Below, piece after piece: positions 14,293-22,482 of a stretch of 32,357 nucleotides of DNA. Source of the DNA: Acidimicrobiales bacterium (GTDB lineage Bacteria > Actinomycetota > Acidimicrobiia > Acidimicrobiales > RAAP-2); contig JADGOG010000019.1 in assembly GCA_017883065.1 (NCBI GenBank), positions 1 through 32,357 on the forward strand, given 5' to 3'. The notes beneath the pieces are model-generated. The model saw nothing but the letters and a program-made list of their open reading frames with translations. It ran no database searches and was not told the origin of the DNA. Numbering within the stretch: the stretch's first letter is position 1; the number at the start of each line of letters is the position of its first letter. Position numbers and translations under genes: made by a program.

Positions 14293-14396
14293 AAAACGTT
14301 GACTGCTCAGTTGGACCACCTCCTCTCTCTGGTGGCCACATGTTAGCGAGGAGACCGGGGACACAGGGGGGACCGTCCGGGGTCCTGCGGGGCCAC

Positions 14397-14442
14397 TGGC
14401 CACGCCACACCTGGGGCGGTACTCTACGAACATATGTTCGTA
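14397..14442 (+). promoter_or_regulatory. SOS promoter with 18-bp perfect LexA box upstream of imuA'
   Basis: TACGAACATATGTTCGTA (14425-14442) is a perfect 18-bp palindrome containing the actinobacterial/Gram-positive LexA core CGAAC-N4-GTTCG. It overlaps the last base of a -10 TACTCT (14420-14425), with a fair -35 TGGCCA (14397-14402) at 17-bp spacing. The predicted start of transcription falls at about 14432-14434, inside the box and on the ATG of imuA' (14434). LexA bound here would block both polymerase and the transcription start. The downstream genes imuA'-imuB-dnaE2 are classical SOS targets, which makes the call strong. Confidence 0.9.
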
Positions 14443-15240
14443 TCACCCGTCAATCGGACGCCCGGGCAGGGGCGTGACGACGGTCCGCCCGCCGACTCCA
14501 CCCAGGCGGAGCGCGGGGCGGAAGACGCCGGGCGGGGCGGGGCGGGAGACCGGGGCGGATCCGGGGGTCGGGTGGCCGAGTCCCTGGCCCTGCTGGCCGA
14601 GCGCACCCGCCCGGTCTCGTCGAGTCAGACCCGTCTCCTCCCGGTACTCCCGCCCCTGGCCGGACTGTTCCCCGACGGCGGTCTGCGCCGGGGAAGCACC
14701 GTCGTGGTCGACGGCGCCGGCGGCGGCACCGGGGAAGGCGGCGGTGACGTCAGCCTCGCCCTGGCCCTGCTGGCCGCGGCATCGAGCGCCGGCTCGTGGT
14801 GCGCGCTGGTCGGCCTGGTCGGGCTGGGGGCGGTCGCCGCCCACGACCTCGGGATCGACCTGGCCCGGCTGGCCCTGGTCCCCCATCCGGGTGCGGCGTG
14901 GGCCGAGGTCACCGCCACGGTGATCGACGGGGTCGACCTGGTGGTCCTCCTCCCCCCCTTCCCACCCCGGCCGGCCATGGCCCGTCGGCTGGTCGCCCGG
15001 GTCAGGGAACGTCGGTCCGTCCTGGTGGTGGTGCCGGGCCGTTCGGGATGGCCGGACGGTCCCGACCTGCGGCTGGAGGTCGGCGACCTGTGCTGGGACG
15101 GGGTCGGTGCCGGCGAGGGCTATCTCGAGCGGCGGCGGATGACCGTGACCGCCACCGGCCGGCGGTCGGCGGCACGTCCCCGTCGCCGGCAGCTGTGGCT
15201 GCCGTCGACGACCGGGGCCGTGATCGGGGCGGACTCGTGA
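14434..15240 (+). CDS. imuA': ImuA' (RecA-like SOS mutasome subunit)
   Basis: A 268-residue RecA-fold protein of the ImuA' type, an accessory of translesion synthesis that joins ImuB and DnaE2. The core runs from about residue 47 (VAESLALLAERTRPVSSSQT), with the segment LFPDGGLRRGSTVVVDG followed by a glycine-rich, non-canonical P-loop position (no GKT), then VGLVGLGAVAAHDLGIDLAR. Lack of a proper Walker A is usual for ImuA'. The ATG 14434 lies inside the LexA box and behind TACTCT by 8 nt, so a leaderless start is likely. An in-frame GTG at 14572 would give 222 residues, closer to the ~204 of M. tuberculosis Rv3395c, and would remove a low-complexity Gly/Arg/Asp head. It overlaps imuB by GTGA. 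Confidence 0.85.
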   Translation: MFVSPVNRTPGQGRDDGPPADSTQAERGAEDAGRGGAGDRGGSGGRVAESLALLAERTRPVSSSQTRLLPVLPPLAGLFPDGGLRRGSTVVVDGAGGGTGEGGGDVSLALALLAAASSAGSWCALVGLVGLGAVAAHDLGIDLARLALVPHPGAAWAEVTATVIDGVDLVVLLPPFPPRPAMARRLVARVRERRSVLVVVPGRSGWPDGPDLRLEVGDLCWDGVGAGEGYLERRRMTVTATGRRSAARPRRRQLWLPSTTGAVIGADS

Positions 15241-16325
15241 ACCGGCTCCTCGTCGTGCGCTGCCCCGACCTCCTCGACGAGGACGAGAGCGGGGCCTCGC
15301 TCCGGGCGTTCGTCACGGTGATCGAGGCGGTCGAGGCCCACTGCCCCTGGGTCACCGTCGTCCGACCCGGCGTCTGCTCGCTCCCCGCCCGTGGGCCGGC
15401 CCGCTACTTCGGGGGCGAGGGGCCACTCGTCCGACTGGTCGCCGAGGCCACCTCCGACATCACCACCGTGGAGGTCGGCGTGGCCGACGGGCTGTTCGCC
15501 GCCGAACTGGCCGCCCGCAGCGGGACGATCGTCCCGGCCGGCGGGACCCCCCGCTTCCTGGCCCCGATGCGGGTGGACATCCTCGGTCGCCCCGAACTGG
15601 CCGAGCTGCTGGACCGGTTGGGCATCCGCACCCTGGGCGACTTCGCCGCCCTGCCCGAGTCCCACGTGCTCGGCCGGTTCGGGGCCGACGGCGTGCTCTG
15701 CCATCGGGCGGCCGGCGGACGGAGCGACCAGCTGGGGGACGATCGCCGGGGGGCCGCCGGCAGGCAGGTCGAGGCCCGGCGGACGGGTGGTCGGCGCTCC
15801 GGGGCGCCGACCGGTGAGCCGGAGTTCTGGGGTGGGGTGAGTGACACCGACGCCCGGGCCATCCGGGCCCTGACCGCGGTGCAGGACCTGATCGGCGTGG
15901 ACGGCGTGGTGGCCGCCCATCTCCAGGGAGGTCGGGGGCCGGCCCAGCGGGCCCGTCTGGTCACCTGGAACGACGGGGACCATGGCGAGGAGCGGGGCCT
16001 CGGGGCTCCCTGGCCCGGCCAGATCCCACCACCGGCACCGGCGGTGGTCCATCCCCGCCCCCTCGGCGCCGAGCTGGTCGACGACGGGGGGCAGCCGGTG
16101 TCGGTGTCGGGACGGGGGCTCCTCACCGCCGTGCCGTGCCGCCTGTCCGTGGAGCAGAGCCCGTGGTCGACGGTGCACGCCTGGGCCGGCCCGTGGCCGT
16201 CCGACGAACGGTGGTGGTCGAGGTCCCGGCGGCGGAGCGCCCGCATGCAGGTGGTGACCGGCACTGTCGCCCACCTCCTGCTGGTCGAGCGGGGCCGCTG
16301 GTGGGTCGAAGCCACCTACCGCTAG
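15237..16325 (+). CDS. imuB: ImuB, shortened Y-family polymerase-like mutasome hub
   Basis: ImuB is a catalytically dead Y-family polymerase relative that links the beta clamp, ImuA' and DnaE2. Here it has only 362 residues against about 520 in M. tuberculosis (from memory). Recognisable are VVRPGVCSLPARGPARYFGG (residues 41-60), GVADGLFAAELAAR, the helix-hairpin-helix LLDRLGIRTLGDFAALPESH, and the C-terminal AWAGPWPSDERWW and GRWWVEATYR. Missing are about 50 residues of the N-terminal palm/finger part (VNRLLVVRCPDLL runs straight into the segment after the usual RCPEL) and about 110 residues of the little-finger domain, replaced by a basic linker (about 166-195). The clamp motif, QLPLWG in M. 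tuberculosis, reads EPEFWG (194-199). The frame is intact. GTG 15237 overlaps the imuA' stop. Confidence 0.88.
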   Translation: MNRLLVVRCPDLLDEDESGASLRAFVTVIEAVEAHCPWVTVVRPGVCSLPARGPARYFGGEGPLVRLVAEATSDITTVEVGVADGLFAAELAARSGTIVPAGGTPRFLAPMRVDILGRPELAELLDRLGIRTLGDFAALPESHVLGRFGADGVLCHRAAGGRSDQLGDDRRGAAGRQVEARRTGGRRSGAPTGEPEFWGGVSDTDARAIRALTAVQDLIGVDGVVAAHLQGGRGPAQRARLVTWNDGDHGEERGLGAPWPGQIPPPAPAVVHPRPLGAELVDDGGQPVSVSGRGLLTAVPCRLSVEQSPWSTVHAWAGPWPSDERWWSRSRRRSARMQVVTGTVAHLLLVERGRWWVEATYR

Positions 16326-16346
16326 CCGGAACCCACCGGAACTGCC

Positions 16347-19300
16347 ATGCCCTATGCCGAGCTGCACGCCCACTCCAACTTCTCCTTCCTCGACGGCGCC
16401 AGCCATCCCGAGGAGCTGGCGGCCGAGGCGGTGCGTCTCGGTCTGACCGCCCTGGCCCTCACCGATCACAACGGCTTGTACGGGGTGGTCCGCTTCGCCG
16501 AGGCGGCCCGGGCCTTCGGACTGCCCACCGTGTTCGGTGCCGAACTCACCATCACCGGGGCGGGCGTCTCCCATCCCCGAACCGGCATACCCGACCCGGA
16601 CGGCACCCACCTGGTGGTGCTGGCCCGTGACCCCGAGGGCTACGCCCGCCTCAGCCGGGTGATCGCCGAGGCCCACCTGGACGGCGGGGAGAAGGGGAGG
16701 CCGATCATCACCCTCGACAACCTGGCCGAGCGGCACGGCGGACACTGGCAGGTGCTCACCGGGTGCCGCAAGGGGGCCCTGGCCACCGCGCTCACCACCG
16801 GAGGGCCGGCCGCGGCGGCACGGGTGCTCGACCAGTTGATCGGCCGGTTCGGCCGCGACCACCTGGCCGTCGAACTGTGGGACCACGGGAACCCGATCGA
16901 CGCCACCCGCAACGACGCCCTGGCCGTGCTGGCCGCCCAGCGGGGGGTGACCCCGGTGGCCACCAACAACGTGCACTACGCCACGCCGTCCCGGTTCCCG
17001 TTGGCCACCGCCCTGGCCGCCGTCCGGGCGCGCCGCACCCTCAGGGAGCTCGAGGGATGGCTCCCCTCCTCGGCCACCGCCTGCCTGCGGGGCGAGGCCG
17101 AGCAGCGCCGACGGTTCGCCCGGTGGCCCGGGGTGGTCGACCAGGCCGGGGTGATCGCCGCCCGGTGCGCCTTCGACCTGCGCCTCGTGGCGCCCCGCCT
17201 CCCCGACTTTCCGGTACCGACCGGGCACACCGAGCAGACCTGGCTGATCGAGCTGGTCCGCAGGGGCGCCACCGACCGGTACGGGCCGAGGGGGGCCGAG
17301 CGGGTGCCGGGGGCCTGGGCCCAGCTCGACCGTGAGCTGGGCGTCATCGGCGCGCTCGGGTTCCCCGGCTACTTCCTCACCGTGTGGGACATCGTCAGCT
17401 TCTGCCGCCGCCAGGACATCTTCTGCCAGGGTCGGGGGTCGGCCGCCACCTCGGCGGTCTGTTACGCCCTCGGCATCACCAACGTCGACGCGGTCTCCCT
17501 CGGGCTGCTGTTCGAGCGCTTCCTCTCCCCGGCCCGTGACGGGCCGCCGGACATCGACGTCGACATCGAGTCGGGCCGGCGGGAAGAGGTCATCCAGTAC
17601 GTCTACCAACGCTACGGCCGGCTGCACGCCGCCCAGGTGGCCAACGTGATCACCTACCGGTCGCGTTCGGCCCTGCGCGACGTGGGCAAGGCGCTCGGGC
17701 ATGCGCCCGAGGAGGTGGACGCCTGGTCGAAGTCGGTCGACCGGGGCGAGCCGTTCGCCGACCGGTCGGACCTGCCGCCGCTGGTGAAGGACCTGGCCAC
17801 GGAGCTGCTCGACTTCCCCCGCCACCTCGGCATCCACTCCGGCGGCATGGTCATCTGCGACCGTCCGGTGGTCGAGGTCTGTCCGGTCGAGTGGGGCCGG
17901 ATGCCCGGTCGCAGCGTGCTGCAGTGGGACAAGGACGACTGTGCGGCGGCCGGGCTGGTCAAGTTCGACCTGCTCGGCCTGGGCATGCTCACCGCCCTGC
18001 ACCACATGGTCGACCTGGTGCGCGAGTTCCACCAGGTGGAGGTCGACCTGGCCCGCCTCGAGCAGGAACCGGCGGTCTACGACCTGTTGTGCCGGGCCGA
18101 CACCGTCGGGGTGTTCCAGGTGGAGTCGCGCGCCCAGATGAACACCCTGCCCCGCGTCCAGCCGCGGTGCTTCTACGACCTGGCCATCGAGGTGGCCCTG
18201 ATCCGCCCCGGGCCCATCCAGGGGAACGCCGTCCACCCCTACATCCGGCGGCGCAACGGCTCCGAGCCGATCACCTACCTCCATCCGCTGCTGGAACCGG
18301 CGCTGAAACGCACGCTCGGGGTGCCGCTCTTCCAGGAGCAGCTGATGCAGATCGCCATCGACGTGGCCGGATTCACCCCGACCGAGGCCGACGAGCTGCG
18401 CCAGGCGATGAGCGCCAAGCGGTCGGGCGAGCGGATGGCCCGTCTGCGCGACCGGCTGTTCGCGGGCATGGCCGCCCGCCAGGTCTCCGCCGAGGTGTCC
18501 GAGCAGGTGTACACGGCACTGGCCGCCTTCGCCAACTTCGGGTTCCCCGAAAGCCACTCGGTGGCCTTCGCCCACCTGGTGTACTCCACCGCCTGGTGCA
18601 AGGTGCACTACCCCGCGGCGTTCACCGCCGGACTGCTCAACGCCCAGCCCATGGGGTTCTGGTCCCCCCAGAGCCTGGTGGCCGACGCCAAGCGCCACGG
18701 GGTGGTGGTCCGCCGGCCCGACGTGAATGCCGGACGGGCCGACGCCGGGCTCGAGGAGGTCGAGGTCGGTGACCGAGGGGACACGAACCCAACCGGCCCG
18801 GCGGTGCGGCTCGGACTCTCCTCGGTGCGCGGCATCGGTGCGGACACGGCGACGAGGATCGCCGAGGGAAGGCCGTGGTCGGGCATGGAGGACCTGGTGC
18901 GCCGGGCCGGCGTCACCCGGACCCAGCTGGAGGCGCTGGCCACGGCCGGCGCCCTCGACGGCCTGGCCGGGTCAGCCGGGCGGGGAGCGGGCCGGCGCTC
19001 GTTGGTGTGGGGAGCGGGTGCAGCCTCCCAGTCCACTGCGGACCGACTCCCGGGGGTGGTCACCGGGGCGGACCCCCCGCCCCTCCCCCGCCCCACGCCG
19101 TGGGAGGGGGTTGCCGACGACCTGTGGTCGCTCGGGATGGCCCCGGACACCACGGCCATGGAGCTGGCCCGGGACGAGCTGCATCGTCGGGGGGTGCTCA
19201 CCGCCGCCGCCCTGCGGGGGCGACCGACCGGGGCCCGGATCACCGTCGGCGGGGTGGTGACCCACCGTCAACAGCCCGAGAGCGCGCACGGTGCGGTCTT

Positions 19301-19505
19301 CTTGAACCTCGAGGACGAGACGGGCATGGTCAACATCGTCTGCTCCCGCGGCGCCTGGGTCCGGTGGAAGCCGGTGGCCCGGTCGTGCCCGGCGCTGCTG
19401 GTCCGTGGTCGGATCGAGCGGTCCGAAGGGTCGATGACCCTGGTGGCCGAGCGCTTCGACCCCCTCGAACTCGGCCCGGTCCCCACGTCCCGCGATTTTC
19501 GGTGA
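16347..19505 (+). CDS. dnaE2: Error-prone DNA polymerase III alpha subunit DnaE2
   Basis: The 1052-residue catalytic subunit of SOS translesion synthesis. The N-terminal PHP domain starts with YAELHAHSNFSFLDGA (His7, His9). The C-family palm has the catalytic aspartates in PDIDVD (about residue 400) and in KFDLLGLGML (about 540). Then come the fingers with RPGPIQGNAVHPYIRRR, the clamp of tandem helix-hairpin-helix residues near SSVRGIGADTATRI, and a C-terminal OB fold (GARITVGGVVTHRQQPES). Length fits DnaE2 (about 1050-1100) rather than the replicative DnaE1 (about 1180). It starts 21 nt after imuB, as in the common lexA-regulated cassette. Expression should follow DNA damage via the LexA box at 14425. 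Confidence 0.96.
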   Translation: MPYAELHAHSNFSFLDGASHPEELAAEAVRLGLTALALTDHNGLYGVVRFAEAARAFGLPTVFGAELTITGAGVSHPRTGIPDPDGTHLVVLARDPEGYARLSRVIAEAHLDGGEKGRPIITLDNLAERHGGHWQVLTGCRKGALATALTTGGPAAAARVLDQLIGRFGRDHLAVELWDHGNPIDATRNDALAVLAAQRGVTPVATNNVHYATPSRFPLATALAAVRARRTLRELEGWLPSSATACLRGEAEQRRRFARWPGVVDQAGVIAARCAFDLRLVAPRLPDFPVPTGHTEQTWLIELVRRGATDRYGPRGAERVPGAWAQLDRELGVIGALGFPGYFLTVWDIVSFCRRQDIFCQGRGSAATSAVCYALGITNVDAVSLGLLFERFLSPARDGPPDIDVDIESGRREEVIQYVYQRYGRLHAAQVANVITYRSRSALRDVGKALGHAPEEVDAWSKSVDRGEPFADRSDLPPLVKDLATELLDFPRHLGIHSGGMVICDRPVVEVCPVEWGRMPGRSVLQWDKDDCAAAGLVKFDLLGLGMLTALHHMVDLVREFHQVEVDLARLEQEPAVYDLLCRADTVGVFQVESRAQMNTLPRVQPRCFYDLAIEVALIRPGPIQGNAVHPYIRRRNGSEPITYLHPLLEPALKRTLGVPLFQEQLMQIAIDVAGFTPTEADELRQAMSAKRSGERMARLRDRLFAGMAARQVSAEVSEQVYTALAAFANFGFPESHSVAFAHLVYSTAWCKVHYPAAFTAGLLNAQPMGFWSPQSLVADAKRHGVVVRRPDVNAGRADAGLEEVEVGDRGDTNPTGPAVRLGLSSVRGIGADTATRIAEGRPWSGMEDLVRRAGVTRTQLEALATAGALDGLAGSAGRGAGRRSLVWGAGAASQSTADRLPGVVTGADPPPLPRPTPWEGVADDLWSLGMAPDTTAMELARDELHRRGVLTAAALRGRPTGARITVGGVVTHRQQPESAHGAVFLNLEDETGMVNIVCSRGAWVRWKPVARSCPALLVRGRIERSEGSMTLVAERFDPLELGPVPTSRDFR

Positions 19506-19760
19506 CTCCCTATTGACTACTCTAAGCGTTTAGGTAAACACTATGAGTGAAGGTATAGAAGCACCACAGCATCGTCATCATTCACATACTGCAGACAGTC
19601 ATTGCACCCTCCGAACGTCCCCCGGGGCGACCGGAACCCCCAGCACCAGCAGCGCCACACCCCGGGTTCGGGTGGTGGTCACCTAGCACCGGGCACGTCC
19701 CGGTCCAACCGACTCAGCAGTGATCGACGTGGAAGTGGCGACGACAGGAGGCTGTGGCAC
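19506..19760 (+). other. AT-rich spacer with a candidate promoter and operator-like palindrome
   Basis: The first ~95 bases (19506-19600) are far more AT-rich than any neighbour. TTGACT (19513-19518) and TAAACA (19535-19540, 16-bp spacing) form a fair promoter for the gene at 19761. Overlapping it is GTTTA-GG-TAAAC (19528-19539), a two-fold symmetric element that a repressor could read. The leader would be about 215 nt and contains a 47-codon frame (19543-19686), histidine-rich at its start, which I do not count as a gene. No terminator-like hairpin with a T-run is seen after dnaE2. Confidence 0.5.
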
Positions 19761-20444
19761 ATGAGTGGTCAGATCGCAGGTACGAGCTCTCTCTCCCTCG
19801 AGTTGGTGGCGACGATCGTCGTCATCTCCATGATCGTGGGTGCGATCGACCTCGTACGCCAACCGGGCTGGGCCTGGAAACGGGCCGAGGAGAGCAAGGC
19901 GGCCTGGCTCGTCCTGGTGGCCCTGGTGCCGCTGGTCGGCCTCGGGATGTACCTCCACTCCGCCCGACCCAAGGTCGCATCCATCGCCGCTGCGGGCCGG
20001 GCGGCCAGCCTGCCATTCGAACACTTCGGGAACGACGTCGGGACGCAGCGGGACACCACCTGGCCCATCGGGGCGGTCGCTCCTCCCCAGCGATTCGTCA
20101 AGGTCGGGGCCACCGTGGCCACCGACAGTGAGATCCGACTGGTCGAAGCCGCTGAGGACGGCCATGGAGCCACCTGGGCCGGGAACGAATTCTTCGGTGG
20201 CGGCGGCACCACCGTCCGATCGGCCATGGCCCAGGTGGGGGTGACCCGGGCCTACCGGCCCAAGCAGCGGACCAGCCTGCCCGTCCCTTCCCCAACCGAG
20301 GGGGCACCGTCAGGGGCGGCGGTGCCCGCGGGCTGGAAGGCCGATCCGACCGGTCGGCACCAGTTCCGGTACTGGGGCGGCAACCGATGGACCGAGAATG
20401 TCGCCGACAACGGCGAGCAGTCAACGGACGTGGCGACGTCCTGA
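19761..20444 (+). CDS. Membrane protein with PLDc_N-like and DUF2510 domains
   Basis: A 227-residue protein. Two hydrophobic segments near the N-terminus (LELVATIVVISMIVGAIDLV, about residues 12-31; WLVLVALVPLVGLGMYLH, about 48-65) flank a short charged loop, the pattern of the phospholipase D N-terminal (PLDc_N) membrane hairpin; no PLD catalytic HKD motif is present. A central variable region follows. The C-terminus holds a DUF2510 motif, AGWKADPTGRHQFRYWGGNR followed by WTENVADNG, a small Trp-rich module typical of actinobacterial membrane proteins. GGAGG about 9 nt upstream fixes the ATG at 19761. It converges on holA with hairpins between them. Function unknown. Confidence 0.85.
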   Translation: MSGQIAGTSSLSLELVATIVVISMIVGAIDLVRQPGWAWKRAEESKAAWLVLVALVPLVGLGMYLHSARPKVASIAAAGRAASLPFEHFGNDVGTQRDTTWPIGAVAPPQRFVKVGATVATDSEIRLVEAAEDGHGATWAGNEFFGGGGTTVRSAMAQVGVTRAYRPKQRTSLPVPSPTEGAPSGAAVPAGWKADPTGRHQFRYWGGNRWTENVADNGEQSTDVATS

Positions 20445-20446
20445 GT

Positions 20447-20493
20447 CCCTGCTGGTCCGGCAGGGCCGGGGCCCGTCCCCCCTACCGGCCCTG
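20447..20493. terminator. Overlapping hairpins between convergent genes
   Basis: CCCTGC (20447-20452) pairs with GCAGGG (20460-20465) over 7 nt. An alternative 9-bp stem pairs CAGGGCCGG (20461-20469) with CCGGCCCTG (20485-20493) over 15 nt and includes the holA stop. The two share bases. Placed between convergent genes, they could stop transcription from either side. No T-run is present. Confidence 0.55.
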
Positions 20494-21507
20494 TCGGCCC
20501 AGCCGGCTCAATCTGGCCACCAGCACCTCGAGTACGGCCTCGCCGGCCAACGCCGTCGAGCCCCGTAGATCCAGGTCAGCCTCGGCCAGGAGACGGATGG
20601 CCCGGGCGACCCGCACCGACCCCAGGCGGGTCGCCTGGGCCAACGCCTTCTTGGCCGGGAACGAGCTGCGGAGGCCGAGGAGCGCGGCGGCCTCGTCGGC
20701 CGAGGTGACCCCGGCACCGTCCAGGTGAAGGATCTGGCGGTAGTGGCGGTGGAGCACGGTCATCACCACGAGCGGGTGGGAGTCACCGGCCACCAGCATC
20801 CGGTGGAGCACGGAAAGCGCTTTGGCCGTCTCGCCGGCGTCCACCGCATCGGTGAGGTCCCAGGGGGCGAGCGAGCCGGCCTCGCCGAGGAAGGGCTCGA
20901 GATCGTCCATCGAGACGGTGGACCCGGGTCCGTAGGCGGACGCCAGCGTCTCGAGCAGACCCTCGAGGCGCCCCATGTCACCGCCCAGATGGGCCGAGAG
21001 GAGGGCGGTTGCCGCACCGTCGAGGCGGACCGGTCCCCCGCTCAGGTGGTCGGCCAACCACTGCGAACGGGCCCGTCCCGTCCCCACCGCCGTCTCCACC
21101 AGCTCGCCCCGGGAACCGATCGCCTTGGTCAGCGCCTGGGGGACGGTGCCGCCCCCGCCCACCAGTACCAGCGCCGTCGTGGGCAACGGGTCCTCCAGGT
21201 AGGACGCCAGGCGCTTGGCGTCGGCCGCCACCAGTTGGCCGGCCTCCCGGACCACGACCACCCGACGCTCGACCAGGAACGGCGGGGTGGTGCACGCGTC
21301 GATCACCGCGCCGATGTCGAACTGGTCGATACCCGGCCCACCGAACTCCTCGACCATCAGTGACGGGTCACCCTCCCCGACCAGGCGGGCGGTGAGGGCG
21401 TGGGCGGCCTGGGCCACCAGCGACGGGTCGTCGCCCCGGACCAGGTATGCGGGGAACACCGTCGTGGCCGCTCCTGCCTTGGTGGCCGAGGCCGGAGGCG
21501 GGCTCAC
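20482..21507 (-). CDS. holA: DNA polymerase III delta subunit
   Basis: The clamp-loader delta subunit, which opens the sliding clamp ring. The 341 residues begin with the family's AYLVRGDDPSLVAQAAHAL, followed by an AAA+-like fold without Walker motifs (as is normal for delta), LVLVGGGGTVPQALTKAIGS in the middle, and the C-terminal collar domain with VVMTVLHRHYRQILHLD and LARAIRLLAEADLDLRGS-like sequence. The length is standard (about 320-345). GTG 21507 is favoured because AGGGG lies about 6 nt upstream; GTG 21531, overlapping the folP stop region, is an alternative adding eight residues. It follows the folP-like gene in the same direction with a 13-nt gap. Confidence 0.93.
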   Translation of the reverse strand: MSPPPASATKAGAATTVFPAYLVRGDDPSLVAQAAHALTARLVGEGDPSLMVEEFGGPGIDQFDIGAVIDACTTPPFLVERRVVVVREAGQLVAADAKRLASYLEDPLPTTALVLVGGGGTVPQALTKAIGSRGELVETAVGTGRARSQWLADHLSGGPVRLDGAATALLSAHLGGDMGRLEGLLETLASAYGPGSTVSMDDLEPFLGEAGSLAPWDLTDAVDAGETAKALSVLHRMLVAGDSHPLVVMTVLHRHYRQILHLDGAGVTSADEAAALLGLRSSFPAKKALAQATRLGSVRVARAIRLLAEADLDLRGSTALAGEAVLEVLVARLSRLGRQGR

Positions 21508-21520
21508 CGCTGGCCCCTGG

Positions 21521-22387
21521 TCACGAGGCACCCGCCGGCATCCGGGTCCGCCGGGCGGCACTGACCGCGGCCAGGGTGTCGCACACCTGGCGATGGGCGG
21601 CCACGTCGTGCACTCGCATGATCCGGCAGCCGAGGGCCGCTCCCAGGCTGGTGGCGGCCAGTGAGGCGTCGCCGCGCTCCCCGATCTCCAGCCCGAGCAC
21701 CACTCCGAGAAACGTCTTGTTCGAGGCCGACAGCAACAGCGGGTAGCCCAGCGCGGCCAACTGGTCCGATGCACGCAGCAAGGTGAGCGACTGCTCGGCG
21801 GTCTTCCCCAGGTCGAGCCCGGCGTCGAGGATGATCCGGTCGGCCGACAGCCCGGCCGCACGAGCCCGGGTGGCCCGTTCCACCAGAAAGGCGCGTACCG
21901 CGCCCACCACGTCGTCGTAGACCGGCTCGGGGTCGGGGATGCGGGGGCCGAGCCGGATATGGGTGGCCACCACCGTGGCCCCGGCGGCGGCGGCCACGCT
22001 CAGGTACTCGGGGTCGGCGAACCCGCTGATGTCGTTGCCCACCACCGCTCCGACCGAATAGGCCTCCTTGGCCACCGAGGCCCGCCAGGTGTCGACCGAG
22101 AGCGGGATGTCGAAGCGGGCCCGCAGGGCCTCGATCGCCGGGATCACCCGGTCGAGCTCCTCGGGCTCCTCCACCGCCGGCCCCGGTCCGGCTTTGACCC
22201 CTCCGACGTCCAGCAGGTCGGCTCCGTCGGCGACCAGGGACTCCGCCCGGCGGACCAGGTCGTCGAGGGCGTAGGTGGCCCCCTTGTCGTAGAAGGAGTC
22301 CGGTGTCCGGTTGAGGATGCCCATCACCAGGGCGCGATCGGTGAGGTCGAAGGTGGTGTCTCCGAGCGTCAGGTGGGCGGGGTGCAC
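21521..22387 (-). CDS. Dihydropteroate synthase homologue, FolP2 type
   Basis: A 288-residue TIM-barrel protein of the pterin-binding family. It resembles M. tuberculosis FolP2 (Rv1207), not the folate enzyme: NRTPDSFYDKGATY stands where true DHPS has NVTPDSFSDGG, and DVGGVKAGPG replaces DIGGESTRPG. The lysine and SNK near GYPLLLSASNKTFLG are kept, as is MRVHDVAAHR. FolP2 is reported to lack dihydropteroate synthase activity, so folate synthesis should not be inferred. The GTG at 22387 lies 7 nt behind TAGCGT (22395-22400), so the gene probably also has its own leaderless transcript. It sits between the thioredoxin-like gene (95-nt gap) and holA. Confidence 0.88.
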   Translation of the reverse strand: MHPAHLTLGDTTFDLTDRALVMGILNRTPDSFYDKGATYALDDLVRRAESLVADGADLLDVGGVKAGPGPAVEEPEELDRVIPAIEALRARFDIPLSVDTWRASVAKEAYSVGAVVGNDISGFADPEYLSVAAAAGATVVATHIRLGPRIPDPEPVYDDVVGAVRAFLVERATRARAAGLSADRIILDAGLDLGKTAEQSLTLLRASDQLAALGYPLLLSASNKTFLGVVLGLEIGERGDASLAATSLGAALGCRIMRVHDVAAHRQVCDTLAAVSAARRTRMPAGAS

Positions 22388-22482
22388 GATCGTGACGCTA
22401 CCGCCAGGCGACCCGGCCCACCTGCGGGAGATGACGCCGCCGGACAGGAGAGCGTCGGCTGGGGACGGGACGGCCCGGGGTG

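Noticed and set aside
14031-14294. Minus-strand frame (TTG start at 14294) across the structured spacer
   Set aside because: Runs into the antiporter gene antisense, lacks a convincing start, and resembles no protein family; the pairing pattern explains the region better.
14391-14399. GGCCACTGG resembling the B12 box of cobalamin riboswitches
   Set aside because: None of the other conserved cobalamin riboswitch segments is nearby, and the downstream genes are SOS genes; it coincides with the -35 region of imuA'.
15120-18698. A 1192-codon open frame on the minus strand opposite imuA'-imuB-dnaE2
   Set aside because: Its translation is low-complexity Gly/His/Pro/Asp-rich and has no family features; it is the mirror of GC-rich coding sequence with clear DnaE2 and ImuB motifs on the plus strand.
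19543-19686. 47-codon frame starting with MSEGIEAPQHRHHSH
   Set aside because: No ribosome binding site, Pro/Thr/Ser-rich random-looking second half, and no recognisable family; probably chance in the leader of the next gene.
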